Assembly (NCBI GenBank): GCA_963818985.1
Contig: CAWFUJ010000010.1
Span: forward strand, 485,017-549,016
Direction of reading: 5' to 3'
Length of the DNA stretch: 64,000 nt
Origin: JAFEDN01 sp963818985
Lineage (GTDB): Bacteria > Pseudomonadota > Gammaproteobacteria > Coxiellales > Coxiellaceae
Shown: positions 47,527-56,491 of the stretch, in pieces
Layout: every line of letters starts with the position of its first letter
How positions within the stretch are numbered: the stretch's first letter is position 1
Position numbers and translations under genes: made by a program
Notes under the pieces: generated by a model
Told to the model about the DNA's origin: nothing
Seen by the model: only the letters and a program-made list of their open reading frames with translations
The model's database searches: none

Positions 47527-48138
47527 TCATTTTAAAATTAACTCTCGCAATTGTTCCACGGTATCAATGCCCAATTTTTTAAACCCGGTGGATTTGAGAT
47601 TGGATACGGTGCGAATACTCAAGTGAGTCATCGCCGCGATGTCTTCGCCGGTCTTTCCTCGCGCCCACAAGAGTAATATTCGGTACTCGCGATCTGTCAA
47701 GGTATGAATGGCTGGCGCAGTCCGTTTTTCATGCAACTGTAGCCATTCTAAGCCCATATCGGGTTGCAAATAGGTTTTACCGCTGTGGATAGTTTCAATG
47801 GCTTCACGTAATGGATAGACAGAACTTTTCGTTAAAAACCCTTTGACGGCAGTGCGCATCAGGCGGCTCAGTAAATTGAAATCATGGGGAGAAAGCAAGC
47901 ACACCATCGGCATTTGCGGAAAATACGCCGCCGCAAAATCACAGAGAGTCAACGCTGCACCATCCGGCAGATCGGCGCTTAACAGCACCATATCCGGTTG
48001 CTTTTGCCGGATCAGACGCTGGCCGGATACCCCATCAGACGCTTCACCAATCACCTCAATGCCCGAATCAGCCAGACAGTTTTTTAATCCCAAGCGGAAT
48101 ATGGCGCTTTCATCAATCAAAGCCACTTTAATCGTCAT
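47527..48138 (-). CDS. NarL/FixJ-type regulator with a degenerate receiver (Ser54 in place of Asp)
   Basis: The 203-residue product has a receiver domain (1-120) and a LuxR-type helix-turn-helix (about 140-200; LTDREYRILLLWARGKTGEDIA, TVSNLKSTGFKKLGI). The acidic pair Asp9-Glu10 and the Lys in GFLTKSS are present. The phosphoacceptor site reads LLSADLPD, with Ser54 where family members have Asp, so ordinary phosphotransfer is unlikely. The start overlaps the end of the DUF6475 gene (ATGA type), so it is the last gene of a three-gene operon running from 49906. A paralogue at 56488 ends the second operon. Confidence 0.88.
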   Translation of the reverse strand: MTIKVALIDESAIFRLGLKNCLADSGIEVIGEASDGVSGQRLIRQKQPDMVLLSADLPDGAALTLCDFAAAYFPQMPMVCLLSPHDFNLLSRLMRTAVKGFLTKSSVYPLREAIETIHSGKTYLQPDMGLEWLQLHEKRTAPAIHTLTDREYRILLLWARGKTGEDIAAMTHLSIRTVSNLKSTGFKKLGIDTVEQLRELILK

Positions 48139-48838
48139 GCTGATCTCCCACTAAACTTTTTTCTTTAACGGGTGGACTAGCCTCTAAATCATCGTCTTTA
48201 CGCAGTAATTTCCCCTCACTGAGCTGCAAAATCTGCTGAACGGATAATGCCTGGGATGGCAATCGGTGATTCGTCCCGTTTTTGTAAACCAATGCCGCCT
48301 GGGTCAGGTCGCCTAACAATACCGGCTTTTGCGACCACTCATAACCGGCGGCGGCATTGGCCGTATCCGGGATGCCGGTGAGTTGGCGCGGATATTTTTT
48401 CAACGGACGTAGCCGATAACAGGCATACAGCCGTTCAAATTCTCGCTGTTGAAAATTGAGTTCCCGCTCGGTCAGACGACACAGGCGAATCCAGCCGCCC
48501 AGATCGGCAATCACTGCATGGATGATGGGGTCATCAAAAACCACCGTTTTGGATGCTCCTACCTGGCGCATGCCTTTGGTGACTTTCACCCACGCCAGCA
48601 GGGATTGTTCGCTTTCCTTGCCGTGGAAGGCGGCAATGATTTCCCCCGGTTTTGGCATGAACCGGTGTCCTTCTGGGCTGGCGCAATAGCCGATGATGGC
48701 CTGTTCAATTTGGCTAATGGGATAACCTTTCAGCAGTCGCCAGTAGTTTTCCAGGTCTTGCGCTGAAATGTCCGTGATGAAGGTCTGCGCTAATCCCGCC
48801 ATCAGTTCGGCAAACCGTTTCTTGTCGGTGTCTTCCAT
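48128..48838 (-). CDS. DUF6475-type phage/mobile-element protein, copy 1
   Basis: The 236-residue product matches a family common in prophages: FAELMAGLAQTF, a YWRLLKGYPI helix, RFMPKPGEIIA, LAWVKVTKGMRQVGASKTV and VIADLGGWIRLC. Its function is not established; in prophages it usually lies near replication-initiation genes, as here. It starts 3 bases after the stop of the replication-organiser-like gene and overlaps the regulator that follows. The paralogue at 55828 carries a frameshift, whereas this copy is intact. Confidence 0.8.
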   Translation of the reverse strand: MEDTDKKRFAELMAGLAQTFITDISAQDLENYWRLLKGYPISQIEQAIIGYCASPEGHRFMPKPGEIIAAFHGKESEQSLLAWVKVTKGMRQVGASKTVVFDDPIIHAVIADLGGWIRLCRLTERELNFQQREFERLYACYRLRPLKKYPRQLTGIPDTANAAAGYEWSQKPVLLGDLTQAALVYKNGTNHRLPSQALSVQQILQLSEGKLLRKDDDLEASPPVKEKSLVGDQHDD

Positions 48839-48841
48839 GGG

Positions 48842-49906
48842 CTATGCCTCCCTCGGGGGTTGAGTATTCAACCAGGCTTGCGCCGCCTGGGTGTTGTGGT
48901 GCAGGCGTTGTTCCGCTTTGCCGGAGGGTCGGGGTGGTGAGAGAGCGTTCTGCATGAACCGGTCGATTTGGTCAGCGGAGCGGAAAATCACATGCAGACC
49001 GTCGTAACGTTCCCCTCGCTCGTTACAGCCCTGATTGTGCGGGGTGACACTGCAACCGGTGATGGCCTGACAACAATCCTCCACGCTGTAACCCATCCGC
49101 AAGGCACTGCGAATCCACTTGTCGCGGCTGCTATCCAGCCTGGCTTGTGGGTGCTGCATCGTCTGCTGCCAGTGTGTAAAAATTTTTAACACGTCTTCTT
49201 TTGCGACTGGACAATGTATGGGATTTTTAATTACTCCGGTTTTAACTCTTTCCTTTCCCTTCCTTTCCTTTCCATTAAGTGCCTCACGGGTAGGGCACGT
49301 GTGATTCACCCGTGCAGGTTCGCGTGATTCACGTGTGGTTTTTGATGATCGTACCGACGGAGAATCCGATAAATCAGGGGATACCGATTCGTCAGGTAAT
49401 GATTTCTGAGTCGGTAATTCTGAATTTTCAGTGAATTCAGGCGGCACATGATCTTCACCCGTGATGTGCATGTCCAGTTCTGGATTGATCGGTAACAGCG
49501 TTTCGTGGGACAAGCGAGCATGGACGGTCAACATGGATTGGGTGATCGTGCCTTTTAATAGGCGACCTTCCTGAATATCCGGTAATTTACTGTCCGCTTC
49601 TTTGCCATTGAAGTACTGATGAGTTCCCCAACTCGGAATACAACCGTAAACCAGCCCATTGACTTCATACGCCCGTATAAAACCGCTTTCAATTAACGCA
49701 TTGAGGACATCATCCATATTGACGTCATCATAAGGTAAGATATCGACTTTTAAGCGGCGGGGCTGCCATAAAAACCGGCCACGGCGATCACAGCAGGTAA
49801 ACAACCCGACAAAAGCGATGCGCAATGGCATCTGGTATTTTTCCTCGGCTTCAAATAACGCCAGATGCCGAAATAATTCGGGTTTAACGGTTCTGATTCG
49901 ATTCAT
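48842..49906 (-). CDS. Phage replication-organiser-like protein, copy 1
   Basis: The 354-residue product has an N-terminal winged-helix-like domain (IRTVKPELFRHLALFEAEE, FVGLFTCCDRRGRFLW, RRLKVDILPYDDVN; about 1-110). A low-complexity linker includes KERKGKERV (about 210-225). The C-terminal domain (about 235-325; FTHWQQTMQHPQARLD, GYSVEDCCQAITGCS, RYDGLHVIFRSADQID) is typical of phage replication proteins that load helicase. It heads the operon. An ATG with GGAGAT upstream supports the start. The closest relative seen is the paralogue at 54711. Confidence 0.8.
   Translation of the reverse strand: MNRIRTVKPELFRHLALFEAEEKYQMPLRIAFVGLFTCCDRRGRFLWQPRRLKVDILPYDDVNMDDVLNALIESGFIRAYEVNGLVYGCIPSWGTHQYFNGKEADSKLPDIQEGRLLKGTITQSMLTVHARLSHETLLPINPELDMHITGEDHVPPEFTENSELPTQKSLPDESVSPDLSDSPSVRSSKTTRESREPARVNHTCPTREALNGKERKGKERVKTGVIKNPIHCPVAKEDVLKIFTHWQQTMQHPQARLDSSRDKWIRSALRMGYSVEDCCQAITGCSVTPHNQGCNERGERYDGLHVIFRSADQIDRFMQNALSPPRPSGKAEQRLHHNTQAAQAWLNTQPPREA
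49246..49274 (-). repeat. GGAAA-type short repeats in the replication-like gene
   Basis: The plus strand reads CTTTCCTTTCCCTTCCTTTC, continuing CTTTCC, five or so imperfect units of a 5-bp motif. They encode the Lys/Glu/Arg-rich linker. Unit changes would shift the frame. Confidence 0.6.
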
Positions 49907-50123
49907 TCATCATCTCCTTAATTTCAATTCATCAAATTTTGTTTAAAAATGTCTATTTTTAAGCCTAAAATTGGCTTGACTTCTCATTTTGAACTATAGT
50001 TACCGCAAATTTCGGCGATGTATCGTAAAAAATAGAAAGATATTGGCTATGGAATGGCCATTTTTCGCTTAAACTTATCGTCACTTCTACATTCATAGCA
50101 GGATGCTCCTCGAATAATAACTT
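49907..50123. promoter_or_regulatory. Divergent promoter region between the mobile-element operons
   Basis: This stretch holds no ORF. It carries the upstream region of the minus-strand operon, including the GGAGAT ribosome site. No promoter could be assigned with confidence. Confidence 0.4.
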
Positions 50124-50154
50124 CCCTTCTGTTGAACTGTGTTCAACAGAAGGG
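50124..50154. terminator. Perfect 14-bp hairpin
   Basis: CCCTTCTGTTGAAC and GTTCAACAGAAGGG pair perfectly around TGT. A T-rich stretch follows on the plus strand after about 15 bases. It may be a terminator or attenuator, or an operator for the divergent operons. Confidence 0.55.
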
Positions 50155-50227
50155 ATGCTTTTGACTTATTTTTTTAAAAACAGGGGGAGCTAACTTTTTT
50201 TCATTTTCCCACCTATTTTGATGCCAA

Positions 50228-50338
50228 AAATCAGCATTGAAGGATTCCCAGCCTACTTAAAAAACTTCCTGCAAATGCAGGAAATTTTTTAGGTAGCATA
50301 AAAAATCAAAGGGGAGCTTTGATAGGAATCCTCAAACG
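50228..50338 (+). promoter_or_regulatory. Highly structured leader before the split regulator gene
   Basis: A 44-base hairpin (50253-50296) has two 21-base arms with two mismatches, centred on CTTCCTGCA/TGCAGGAAA. It is enclosed by TTGAAGGATTCC and GGAATCCTCAA arms. ATCAAA/TTTGAT forms a further short stem before the regulator start at 50348. Such nesting suggests a regulatory leader or an antisense RNA. Confidence 0.45.
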
Positions 50339-50347
50339 GATGATGGA

Positions 50348-51222
50348 ATGACCAATATCTATTTTTTATGGGTAGCTATTAAAATTTGCGGAAGCCGCAA
50401 TCGGCTCTCGGAGCTTACGGGTATTGACGTAGACCGTATCTCCGAATGGCTTAGCGGATCGCGAGCTATTACCCTGAAAAATGCGATGAAAATAGAAAAA
50501 GCGACGAATTGGAGAGTGACCAGAGATCAATTAGTTTCAGACAGAGATAGGCATATATAGCCACCTTAAAAGCTGAAGTTGAAATCCTCAAACGCAGCCA
50601 GCCTCCACTGACCTTTATACAGCAAGTAGAACTCGGTTTAGCCCATGAAGCGGCTTTAGGATGCCGAAAAGGGGCTAGAACTGATCTTTCACTTAGGGAA
50701 AATTTTCCCGAAGTGATCATTAATCTTGATAATATTTTAGACAAAAAACTGGTATTACGAGGCCGAACGGAAGAGATAGCGGCTAAATTGGTTGGTTTGG
50801 GTAACTATAAAACTTATTTTGATAACTACAAAACTTATCAGCAAGCTAAAAAAATAGTGAAAAATGGAGTGCCTGAATTACCAGAGGCAGTCGATAAAGG
50901 ACTGTCTATCTTTCGGGCCTTTAAAATGAGCGAATTTCCCCTGGAGAAACAACGTTATTTTTTAAGCTTAGTTGAGCCTTTGATGATCAAAGTGTTAAAT
51001 GAAGCTATTGCTCAGAGAGGGGCCGATAAATGGGAGCAAATCAATAGCTCAAATGGCCATGCCAAAAACAGTACAGAAGAAAAACCTTGCTCACGTTGTG
51101 AATCCTTAGCCATGTTAGCCTTATTCCAAGCTGGTTTATTCCAGGAAAGAAAAAGAAAGGAAATAGTTGATGTACAAAATAAAAACACTGAAGCCCAAAT
51201 AGTTTCACAGAATACGATTTAA
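50348..51222 (+). pseudogene. YdaS/Cro-like HTH plus ParB-like regulator, copy 1, split by a frameshift
   Basis: The first frame (50348-50560) encodes a YdaS-type helix-turn-helix (IKICGSRNRLSELTGI, RISEWLSGSRAITLKNA). The second frame, open from about 50551 to 51222, continues with the rest of the protein: VELGLAHEAALG, LVGLGNYKTYQQ-type sequence, KIVKNGVPELPEAVDKG, FPLEKQRYF and a CSRC motif. The paralogue at 53930 has both parts in one frame, so a single-base change near 50545-50553 split this copy. The second part resembles ParB-like segments of phage and ICE proteins. Confidence 0.7.
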
Positions 51223-51311
51223 AAAATGAGAGGAGGCGATCAAAATGATTTATCAATACTTAATCAGGTGTCATCACGCTGATTACTTGTTAAAATGGGG
51301 GTAAATTAAAA

Positions 51312-51518
51312 ATGAAATGGGTCAAATTGAGGAAATATTGCGACGACTCAGGTGATACAGCCAATGCTGTCCATGCGAAGCGCAAACGTGGGTTATGGCT
51401 GGATGGTTTACATTGTAAGGTTGGGCCAGATGGCAATTTATGGATAAATTTAATTGAGGTTGAAAAATGGGTAGAAAACGGCAATCGGGCAGTGCTGCCA
51501 AAACTCCGCCAGGAGTAG
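51312..51518 (+). CDS. xis: Excisionase-like DNA-binding protein
   Basis: The 68-residue product matches phage excisionases (MKWVKLRKYCDDSGDT, AKRKRGLWLDGLHC, DGNLWINLIEVEKWVE). It overlaps the integrase start by about 50 bases, as is common for xis-int pairs. The likely role is to direct the integrase towards excision. Confidence 0.82.
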   Translation: MKWVKLRKYCDDSGDTANAVHAKRKRGLWLDGLHCKVGPDGNLWINLIEVEKWVENGNRAVLPKLRQE

Positions 51519-52789
51519 AGGCAAGGTATGGGAAAACGGGTAATACTCTACGTATTACTTTTTATTATCGAAACGTCCAATGTCGCGAAATGCTTAAGCT
51601 TGAAGCTACTGCGTCTAACATTAAATATGCTGAGCGGTTACGCGGCGAGATTATGAACGCTATTGCGCGAGGTACTTTCTCTTACGCCGATTATTTTCCG
51701 AATTCCAGATTGGCGAGGCGATTTGGTCATGTGCGAACCAATGTGACTGTGGGTGAATTATTAAATGAATTTCTTGAGCAGACAAAAGCAACCTGCGAAT
51801 GGAGTACCTATCTAGGGTATAAAAAAATTTGCGATATGCATCTAATCCCGAATTTTGGCACTATTGCCATTCAGGATTTAAAACCAACCGTTATTCGTCA
51901 ATGGGTGCGTGGTCTCAAGGTCACTTCAAAAACAGTGAGTAATATTTTAATACCCTTGCGTGCAGTCATAGATCAAGCACTGAATGATGACTCTATCAAA
52001 AGTAATCCGCTCGATAAAATTGTGATTGCAAAATTATTGTGTAAGGCAAGCAGTAAGAGTGATTTTAAAGTAGACCCATTTGATAAGAATGAAATACAAG
52101 CCATTGTGAACGCAGCCCATGATGAGCAAATTAAGCATCTTTTTCAATTTGCTTTTTTTACAGGATTGCGCACTTCTGAATTGATTGCGCTGGAATGGGA
52201 TGATATTGATTGGATTAATGGCGTTGTTCATGTGGTGAGAGCTGTCGTTAAAAAGCGGGTAAAAGGAACTAAAACAGAGGCGGGGGAGCGTGATGTTTTA
52301 CTGTTGCCGCCAGCCTTAGCGGCCTTAAAAGGCCAAAAACCGTACACATTTATGATCGGTAAACGAGTCTTTCATAATCCGCGCACCAGTCAGCCTTGGG
52401 AGACTGATCATCAAATACGCAGAACTGCCTGGATATATGCGCTCAAGAAAGCAGGCGTTCGATATCGGAATCCTTATCAGACTCGGCATACTTATGCATC
52501 CATGATGTTGTCGGGGGGTGAGAACATGATGTGGGTAGCCACCCAAATGGGTCATACCGACATTCAGATGGTGATGAAGACCTATGGTAAATGGATTCCT
52601 GATACCCGGGTTAAAAGGGGCTATTTGCCCGTGAATAATTGGGGGGCAATTTACGCGAATAAACCCAAAATAAACCCAAAAGGGGGTAATGATGAAATTT
52701 TGTCTTTAATATCAAATAGTTATATCGTGGAGGCGGCGACTACTGAACCGTTGATGTTACATATTGATAATAAAGGATTTTATTTTTAA
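51467..52789 (+). CDS. int: Tyrosine-type site-specific integrase
   Basis: The 440-residue product has an N-terminal arm-binding region (about 1-80), a SAM-like core-binding domain (about 90-190; VGELLNEFLEQTKA) and a catalytic domain (about 200-400). Catalytic motifs visible are TGLRTSEL (Arg), the Lys-rich TKTEAGERDV hairpin, RHTYASMML (His-x-x-Arg region), a GH pair in QMGHTDI and the Tyr in MKTYGKWIP. All are present, so it is probably active. Neither attachment site nor a tRNA end was seen nearby; TTGCCCCC-type repeats lie just after the stop (52803-52822). Confidence 0.9.
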   Translation: MGRKRQSGSAAKTPPGVEARYGKTGNTLRITFYYRNVQCREMLKLEATASNIKYAERLRGEIMNAIARGTFSYADYFPNSRLARRFGHVRTNVTVGELLNEFLEQTKATCEWSTYLGYKKICDMHLIPNFGTIAIQDLKPTVIRQWVRGLKVTSKTVSNILIPLRAVIDQALNDDSIKSNPLDKIVIAKLLCKASSKSDFKVDPFDKNEIQAIVNAAHDEQIKHLFQFAFFTGLRTSELIALEWDDIDWINGVVHVVRAVVKKRVKGTKTEAGERDVLLLPPALAALKGQKPYTFMIGKRVFHNPRTSQPWETDHQIRRTAWIYALKKAGVRYRNPYQTRHTYASMMLSGGENMMWVATQMGHTDIQMVMKTYGKWIPDTRVKRGYLPVNNWGAIYANKPKINPKGGNDEILSLISNSYIVEAATTEPLMLHIDNKGFYF

Positions 52790-53115
52790 TGTCAGGTTCA
52801 CTTGCCCCCAAAGTTGCCCCCATAAGTAGTAGCTTTATCCACAATTAAATACCATTTTGAGCCAATATTATAGGCTTGATTAAGTTAAGCCAGTTACAGA
52901 TTTATTAAAATACTGCGGACATTTTGACAATTTCTTGTTTAAGTTAGTTTTTATTTTTAACTTCAATATCTGCAAGTATTATTTTTTATTGATACCTTTT
53001 TGATTAAGTGTACTTGAAAACTCGAAGCCCCGGACAATTCCGATCGTTACCGGTAAATTATCCTTTTGCTGACAGGAAATACGATGGAGCAAACTGAATT
53101 GAAATTCTGTATGAT
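52790..53115. other. AT-rich region after the integrase
   Basis: It contains two close TTGCCCCC-type direct repeats near 52803-52822, and otherwise nothing supported. An attachment site could lie here but none is demonstrable. Confidence 0.35.
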
Positions 53116-53358
53116 TTATATGTTTCGATTGGTTATTTTCCCTTGAAACGATTTTCGACCACACTCAATCCGTGTTTGCAGCCAGGCTTCGATTTCAGCT
53201 TCAATCCAGCCGACAGCTCTGCCACCGCCCAGATCAATGGGGCGGGGAAACGAGCCTTCGGCAATACGGGCATAAATGGTTGAACGGGAAAGTCCGGTGC
53301 GGTCTTCCACCTGTTTGCGTCGAAGTATCCTCAGCATATTTGGTTTTTCTTGATTCAT
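53116..53358 (-). CDS. alpA: AlpA-family transcriptional regulator
   Basis: The 80-residue product has the AlpA pattern: ILRRKQVEDRTGLSRSTIYARIAEGSFPRPIDLG, with its helix-turn-helix near residues 13-35, and a GWIEAEIEAWLQ end. AlpA regulators activate integrase or excision genes of P4-like and other islands. It lies downstream of the integrase in opposite orientation. A ribosome site (GGAGAA) precedes the start. Confidence 0.87.
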   Translation of the reverse strand: MNQEKPNMLRILRRKQVEDRTGLSRSTIYARIAEGSFPRPIDLGGGRAVGWIEAEIEAWLQTRIECGRKSFQGKITNRNI

Positions 53359-53929
53359 TATTTTCTCCTATTGGAATTAACACTAAGGGCATTATTGGAA
53401 ATAATAGTGCTCGTCATCAGAAATACATTCCCACTGCAACCGACAGACTTCCTGGTCGCATAAACCGTATTCATTTTCATTGCGATGAAAACCGATGCCG
53501 GTTTTGCCAATCAATACGAGTGTCAGGGCCGACTTCACGATTAAATCGCTTACGATTCATACAGCAATAAAATGGACATCTTTTGGCCTCAGAATGATAA
53601 GTACTATATTTATTTTTCCAATAATTTATGTATATTGAAATTAATTAATAATTTTTAAATCATAAATGTATTTTTATATTGTGAAATATACATTTAATGT
53701 TGCTTAAAATTTAACCGAGAGCCATTGGGTCAATATTCCATGGAACGGGATACCCCACTGCCAGCATCTGAAAAAAACTTGGGATGATGTTTGCTCTAAG
53801 CAGTTCAACAATAGCAATGCGAGTTGACGATATCGTAACTAAAAATTTGGTCGCCAAAGCGACCGAATTATTGAATAGCATGGAAGGAAGAAAAAGGAAA
53901 TTTTTTATTCAGGGCTGTGAATCAGGATC
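53359..53929. other. Intergenic region with a doubtful small minus-strand ORF
   Basis: A minus-strand frame from a GTG near 53530 to a TAA near 53390 contains GKTGIGFHRN and CDQEVCRLQWECIS, a Cys-containing pattern that could be a small mobile-element protein. No good ribosome site is seen. An ATACATTT-type inverted repeat lies near 53665-53695. The rest is AT-rich. Confidence 0.3.
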
Positions 53930-54718
53930 ATGCATCAATATTGGTTACAAGTGGCTATCAATCTCTGCGGTTCTCGCAAAGAACTTGCGCGCCGCATAGG
54001 CGTCAAGCGAGGGCGGATAACGGCTTGGTTGAATCATACTAAAGGAATTAGCCTGGAGAATGCGATAAAAATCGAAAAGGCCGTGGAAGGTAAAGTACAT
54101 CGGCTTCAGTTAGTCCCTCATCTTGATAGAAAAGTCAAACAGCAGTTACAAGCAGAAAAACCAATAAACTCACCGCGTATTTTACAAGAGAAGGTCGCGT
54201 TGGGTCTTGCTTGCGAACAAGCTTTGGGTGACCGGAATGGTACTAATGGTGCTAGAAAATCTCTTCCACCTTGTGAAAATTTTCACAAGGTGGCAGGAAT
54301 TTTCGAAGAATTTCAGCTGCAGGAGTGCAAGGGTCGAAGTGATGCATTCGCTGCTAAACAGGCTGGTTTTGGCAATTATCGCACTTACCGAGATGCCAAG
54401 CGAATTGTCGAGTCTGGAATTCCTGCGCTAATTGCCGCCGTTGATCAAGATCATTTATCAATTTCCTGTGCAGCCAAAATTGCCCAATATCCTGAGGGAA
54501 AGCAACTTTATTTTTTAGAGCTTACTCGCAAGGCGCTGATCCAGGAATTAAAAGAAATCAGCATCAAAAAATCTTCCATTAAAAATACTAATAAAAATAC
54601 TAAAAATCTAAATCAAAATATGCCGTGTTCATCTTGTTTATTTGTTACGACATGGATGGTTTTTTTAAATTTTTTCAAGTTTCGTTATTTAAATCAAGAA
54701 GGGGTCTGTCATGAGTAA
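53930..54718 (+). CDS. YdaS/Cro-like HTH plus ParB-like regulator, copy 2
   Basis: The intact 262-residue paralogue of the split gene at 50348. It has an HTH at residues 9-45 (INLCGSRKELARRIGVKRG, ITAWLNHTKGISLENA), a linker, then DAFAAKQAGFGNYRTYRDAK, RIVESGIPALIAAVDQD and ISCAAKIAQYPEGKQ, and a CSSC motif near the end. HTH proteins of the YdaS/Cro type act as phage repressors or antitoxins; the second part resembles ParB-like phage and ICE proteins. It overlaps the next gene by 8 bases, so it heads a four-gene operon. A perfect 28-bp palindrome lies inside the gene at 54266-54293. Confidence 0.78.
   Translation: MHQYWLQVAINLCGSRKELARRIGVKRGRITAWLNHTKGISLENAIKIEKAVEGKVHRLQLVPHLDRKVKQQLQAEKPINSPRILQEKVALGLACEQALGDRNGTNGARKSLPPCENFHKVAGIFEEFQLQECKGRSDAFAAKQAGFGNYRTYRDAKRIVESGIPALIAAVDQDHLSISCAAKIAQYPEGKQLYFLELTRKALIQELKEISIKKSSIKNTNKNTKNLNQNMPCSSCLFVTTWMVFLNFFKFRYLNQEGVCHE
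54266..54293. repeat. Perfect 28-bp palindrome inside the regulator gene
   Basis: CCACCTTGTGAAAA is followed directly by its exact reverse complement TTTTCACAAGGTGG. It lies in the linker between the HTH and ParB-like parts. A 14-bp perfect symmetry by chance is unlikely. It could be an operator for the encoded protein or an insertion. Confidence 0.75.
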
Positions 54719-55844
54719 AATCAGAACGGTGAAGCCAGAATTGTTTCGGCACGAGCAATTATTCGAAGCGGAGCAAAACAGTGAATTTCCGTTACGATTA
54801 ATATTTATCGGATTATTTACCGTGGCTGATGCCGCAGGGCGCTTTCGTTGGCGACCTCGGCAACTCAAACTGGATATCTTGCCTTATGATGATATTAATT
54901 TTAGTGCGGCTCTTTCTGCATTAGCGGAATTTGGTTTTGTCCAACGTTATGAATGCCAGGGTGAATGTTATGGGTACATTCCTAGTTGGCGCAAACATCA
55001 GAGTATTAATCAGCGCGAGCCGGAAAGTGTTCTACCTGATCCGCAGCGTGGTACTGCTATGCATGCGCCGACCTTATCGATACAAACATATTCTGAGCGG
55101 AATATGTCTGCATATGTCGCACAGCGTACTGCACATGCTGATCTCAACATAGCTTCATCTCAACTCAGTACTGCTGAAAGCTCGGCAAATATAGTAAAGA
55201 GTGAGTTAAACAGCTCATCCAATTCTCTTATTGGAGCAATTGAACCAAAAGCAGCGCCCTTGTTGGTAGAGACTCCCAGTATGACGACCCCGATGCCGAA
55301 CAATACGGCGCACATGCCAGACACAGCGACGCATATGCATAGCCTGGCAGCGTATATTCCTGCATCGTTGGAAATGGAAATGGAAATGGAAATGGAAGTG
55401 GAAGAGGAAGTGGAACTGGAAAAGGAAATGGAAGGGAAATGGAAAAAAAGTACACCCCCACACCTTCGTGCAGTTCCCGATCCGGTGATGTTGGTTTTTG
55501 AACATTGGCAGCGAGTGATGGACCACCCCAAAGCGGTGCTGGATAAACAACGCCGTCGATTTATTCGCCTAGCGCTGGACAAGGGTTACAGTGTTGACGA
55601 CTTGTGCCAAGCAATTACCGGCTGTAGCTTTACTCCGCACAATCGTGGTCATAACGATCGAGGTGAACGCTACGATGGTTTACACCTGATTTTGCGTTCA
55701 GCGGATCAAATCGATCGCTTTATTCGTAATTCCAAACAGCCGCCAAAGCTGTTGAACAAAGCTGAACAGCGATTGCAGGGTAATGTTCAAGCCGCCCAAA
55801 CTTGGTTGCAAAAGGAGGAGGGTGAAAGTGAACACAGCAGATAA
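54711..55844 (+). CDS. Phage replication-organiser-like protein, copy 2
   Basis: The 377-residue paralogue of the gene at 48842 has the same N-terminal domain (KIRTVKPELFRHEQLFEAEQ, FIGLFTVADAAGRFRW, LKLDILPYDDIN) and C-terminal domain (FEHWQRVMDHPKAVLD, GYSVDDLCQAITGCS, RYDGLHLILRSADQID). The linker differs: a Met-Glu run encoded by GGAAAT-type hexamers at 55370-55441. It overlaps the regulator before it, and the following DUF6475 start lies inside its last codons, so all are coupled. Confidence 0.8.
   Translation: MSKIRTVKPELFRHEQLFEAEQNSEFPLRLIFIGLFTVADAAGRFRWRPRQLKLDILPYDDINFSAALSALAEFGFVQRYECQGECYGYIPSWRKHQSINQREPESVLPDPQRGTAMHAPTLSIQTYSERNMSAYVAQRTAHADLNIASSQLSTAESSANIVKSELNSSSNSLIGAIEPKAAPLLVETPSMTTPMPNNTAHMPDTATHMHSLAAYIPASLEMEMEMEMEVEEEVELEKEMEGKWKKSTPPHLRAVPDPVMLVFEHWQRVMDHPKAVLDKQRRRFIRLALDKGYSVDDLCQAITGCSFTPHNRGHNDRGERYDGLHLILRSADQIDRFIRNSKQPPKLLNKAEQRLQGNVQAAQTWLQKEEGESEHSR
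55370..55441 (+). repeat. GGAAAT/GGAAGT hexanucleotide tract
   Basis: About ten imperfect 6-bp units encode alternating Met, Glu, Val and Lys residues in the linker of the replication-like protein. Changes in unit number keep the frame. Confidence 0.8.
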
Positions 55845-56491
55845 GGTGCGCTTTGCTAAATTAATCACGGGTTTGGCGCAAACTTTTCAAACGCCGATCA
55901 GCAGTGGTGATTTAGAAAATTACTGGCAGTTACTCAAGGTCTTTCCGCTGAAGGCGGTGGAACAAGCGATTATAGCGTATTGCCGCAGTCCGGATGCACA
56001 TCAAATTTTTACCCAAGCCGGGCGAATTAGTGGCCCTGGTGCAAGGCGACAGTGTGGGCCAAGCCCTGCTAGCATGGACGAAAATTTTGCGCGCCATACA
56101 GAGTGTAGGGGCTTATCGAAGCGTAATATTTGACGATCCGCTGATACAAGCGGTGATTGGGGACATGGGTGGATGGCAGCGTTTATGCGCGATGCGAGTT
56201 CAAGATCAGCCATTTCAGGCAAAAGAATTTGAGAAGCGCTACACACATTACCTAGCGCGTCCGCCAATAGCTTATCCAAAACAGCTGATTGGCATTATCG
56301 ATGCGGTCAATGCGGCGCGCGGTCATGATCAAGCTTCATCACCCATCCTGATTGGTGATGAAAAACGAGCGTTACAGGTATTAAAAGGCGGGCAAGACGG
56401 CCATCAATTATTGAGTTTTAAGCCATTATCGCTCAAGCAATCGGCAAAATTACTATCAACTCAACAATCTAAAGATGAGGATCCATTATGA
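55828..56491 (+). pseudogene. DUF6475-type protein, copy 2, frameshifted
   Basis: A GTG behind AGGAGGAGG starts NTADKVRFAKLITGLAQTF and YWQLLKVFPLKAVEQA, paralogous to copy 1. The frame is lost at 56001-56010: one extra A in a TCAAATTTTT run splits the conserved segment that reads FMPKPGE in copy 1. The second frame (from about 55994) continues FLPKPGELVA, LAWTKILRAIQSVGAYRSV and VIGDMGGWQRLC to 56491. Its end overlaps the next start (ATGA). A ribosomal slip on the A/T run could rescue it; otherwise it is inactive. Confidence 0.72.

Noticed and set aside
53172..53570. Plus-strand frame over the AlpA gene
   Set aside because: The AlpA gene on the minus strand is well supported and explains the open frame.
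53784..53999. 71-codon frame overlapping the start of the HTH regulator
   Set aside because: It is out of frame with the conserved HTH start and has no supporting homology pattern.
55160..55582. Minus-strand frames rich in Phe, Ser or His opposite the replication-like gene
   Set aside because: They are shadows of the GGAAAT hexamer tract and the intact plus-strand protein.
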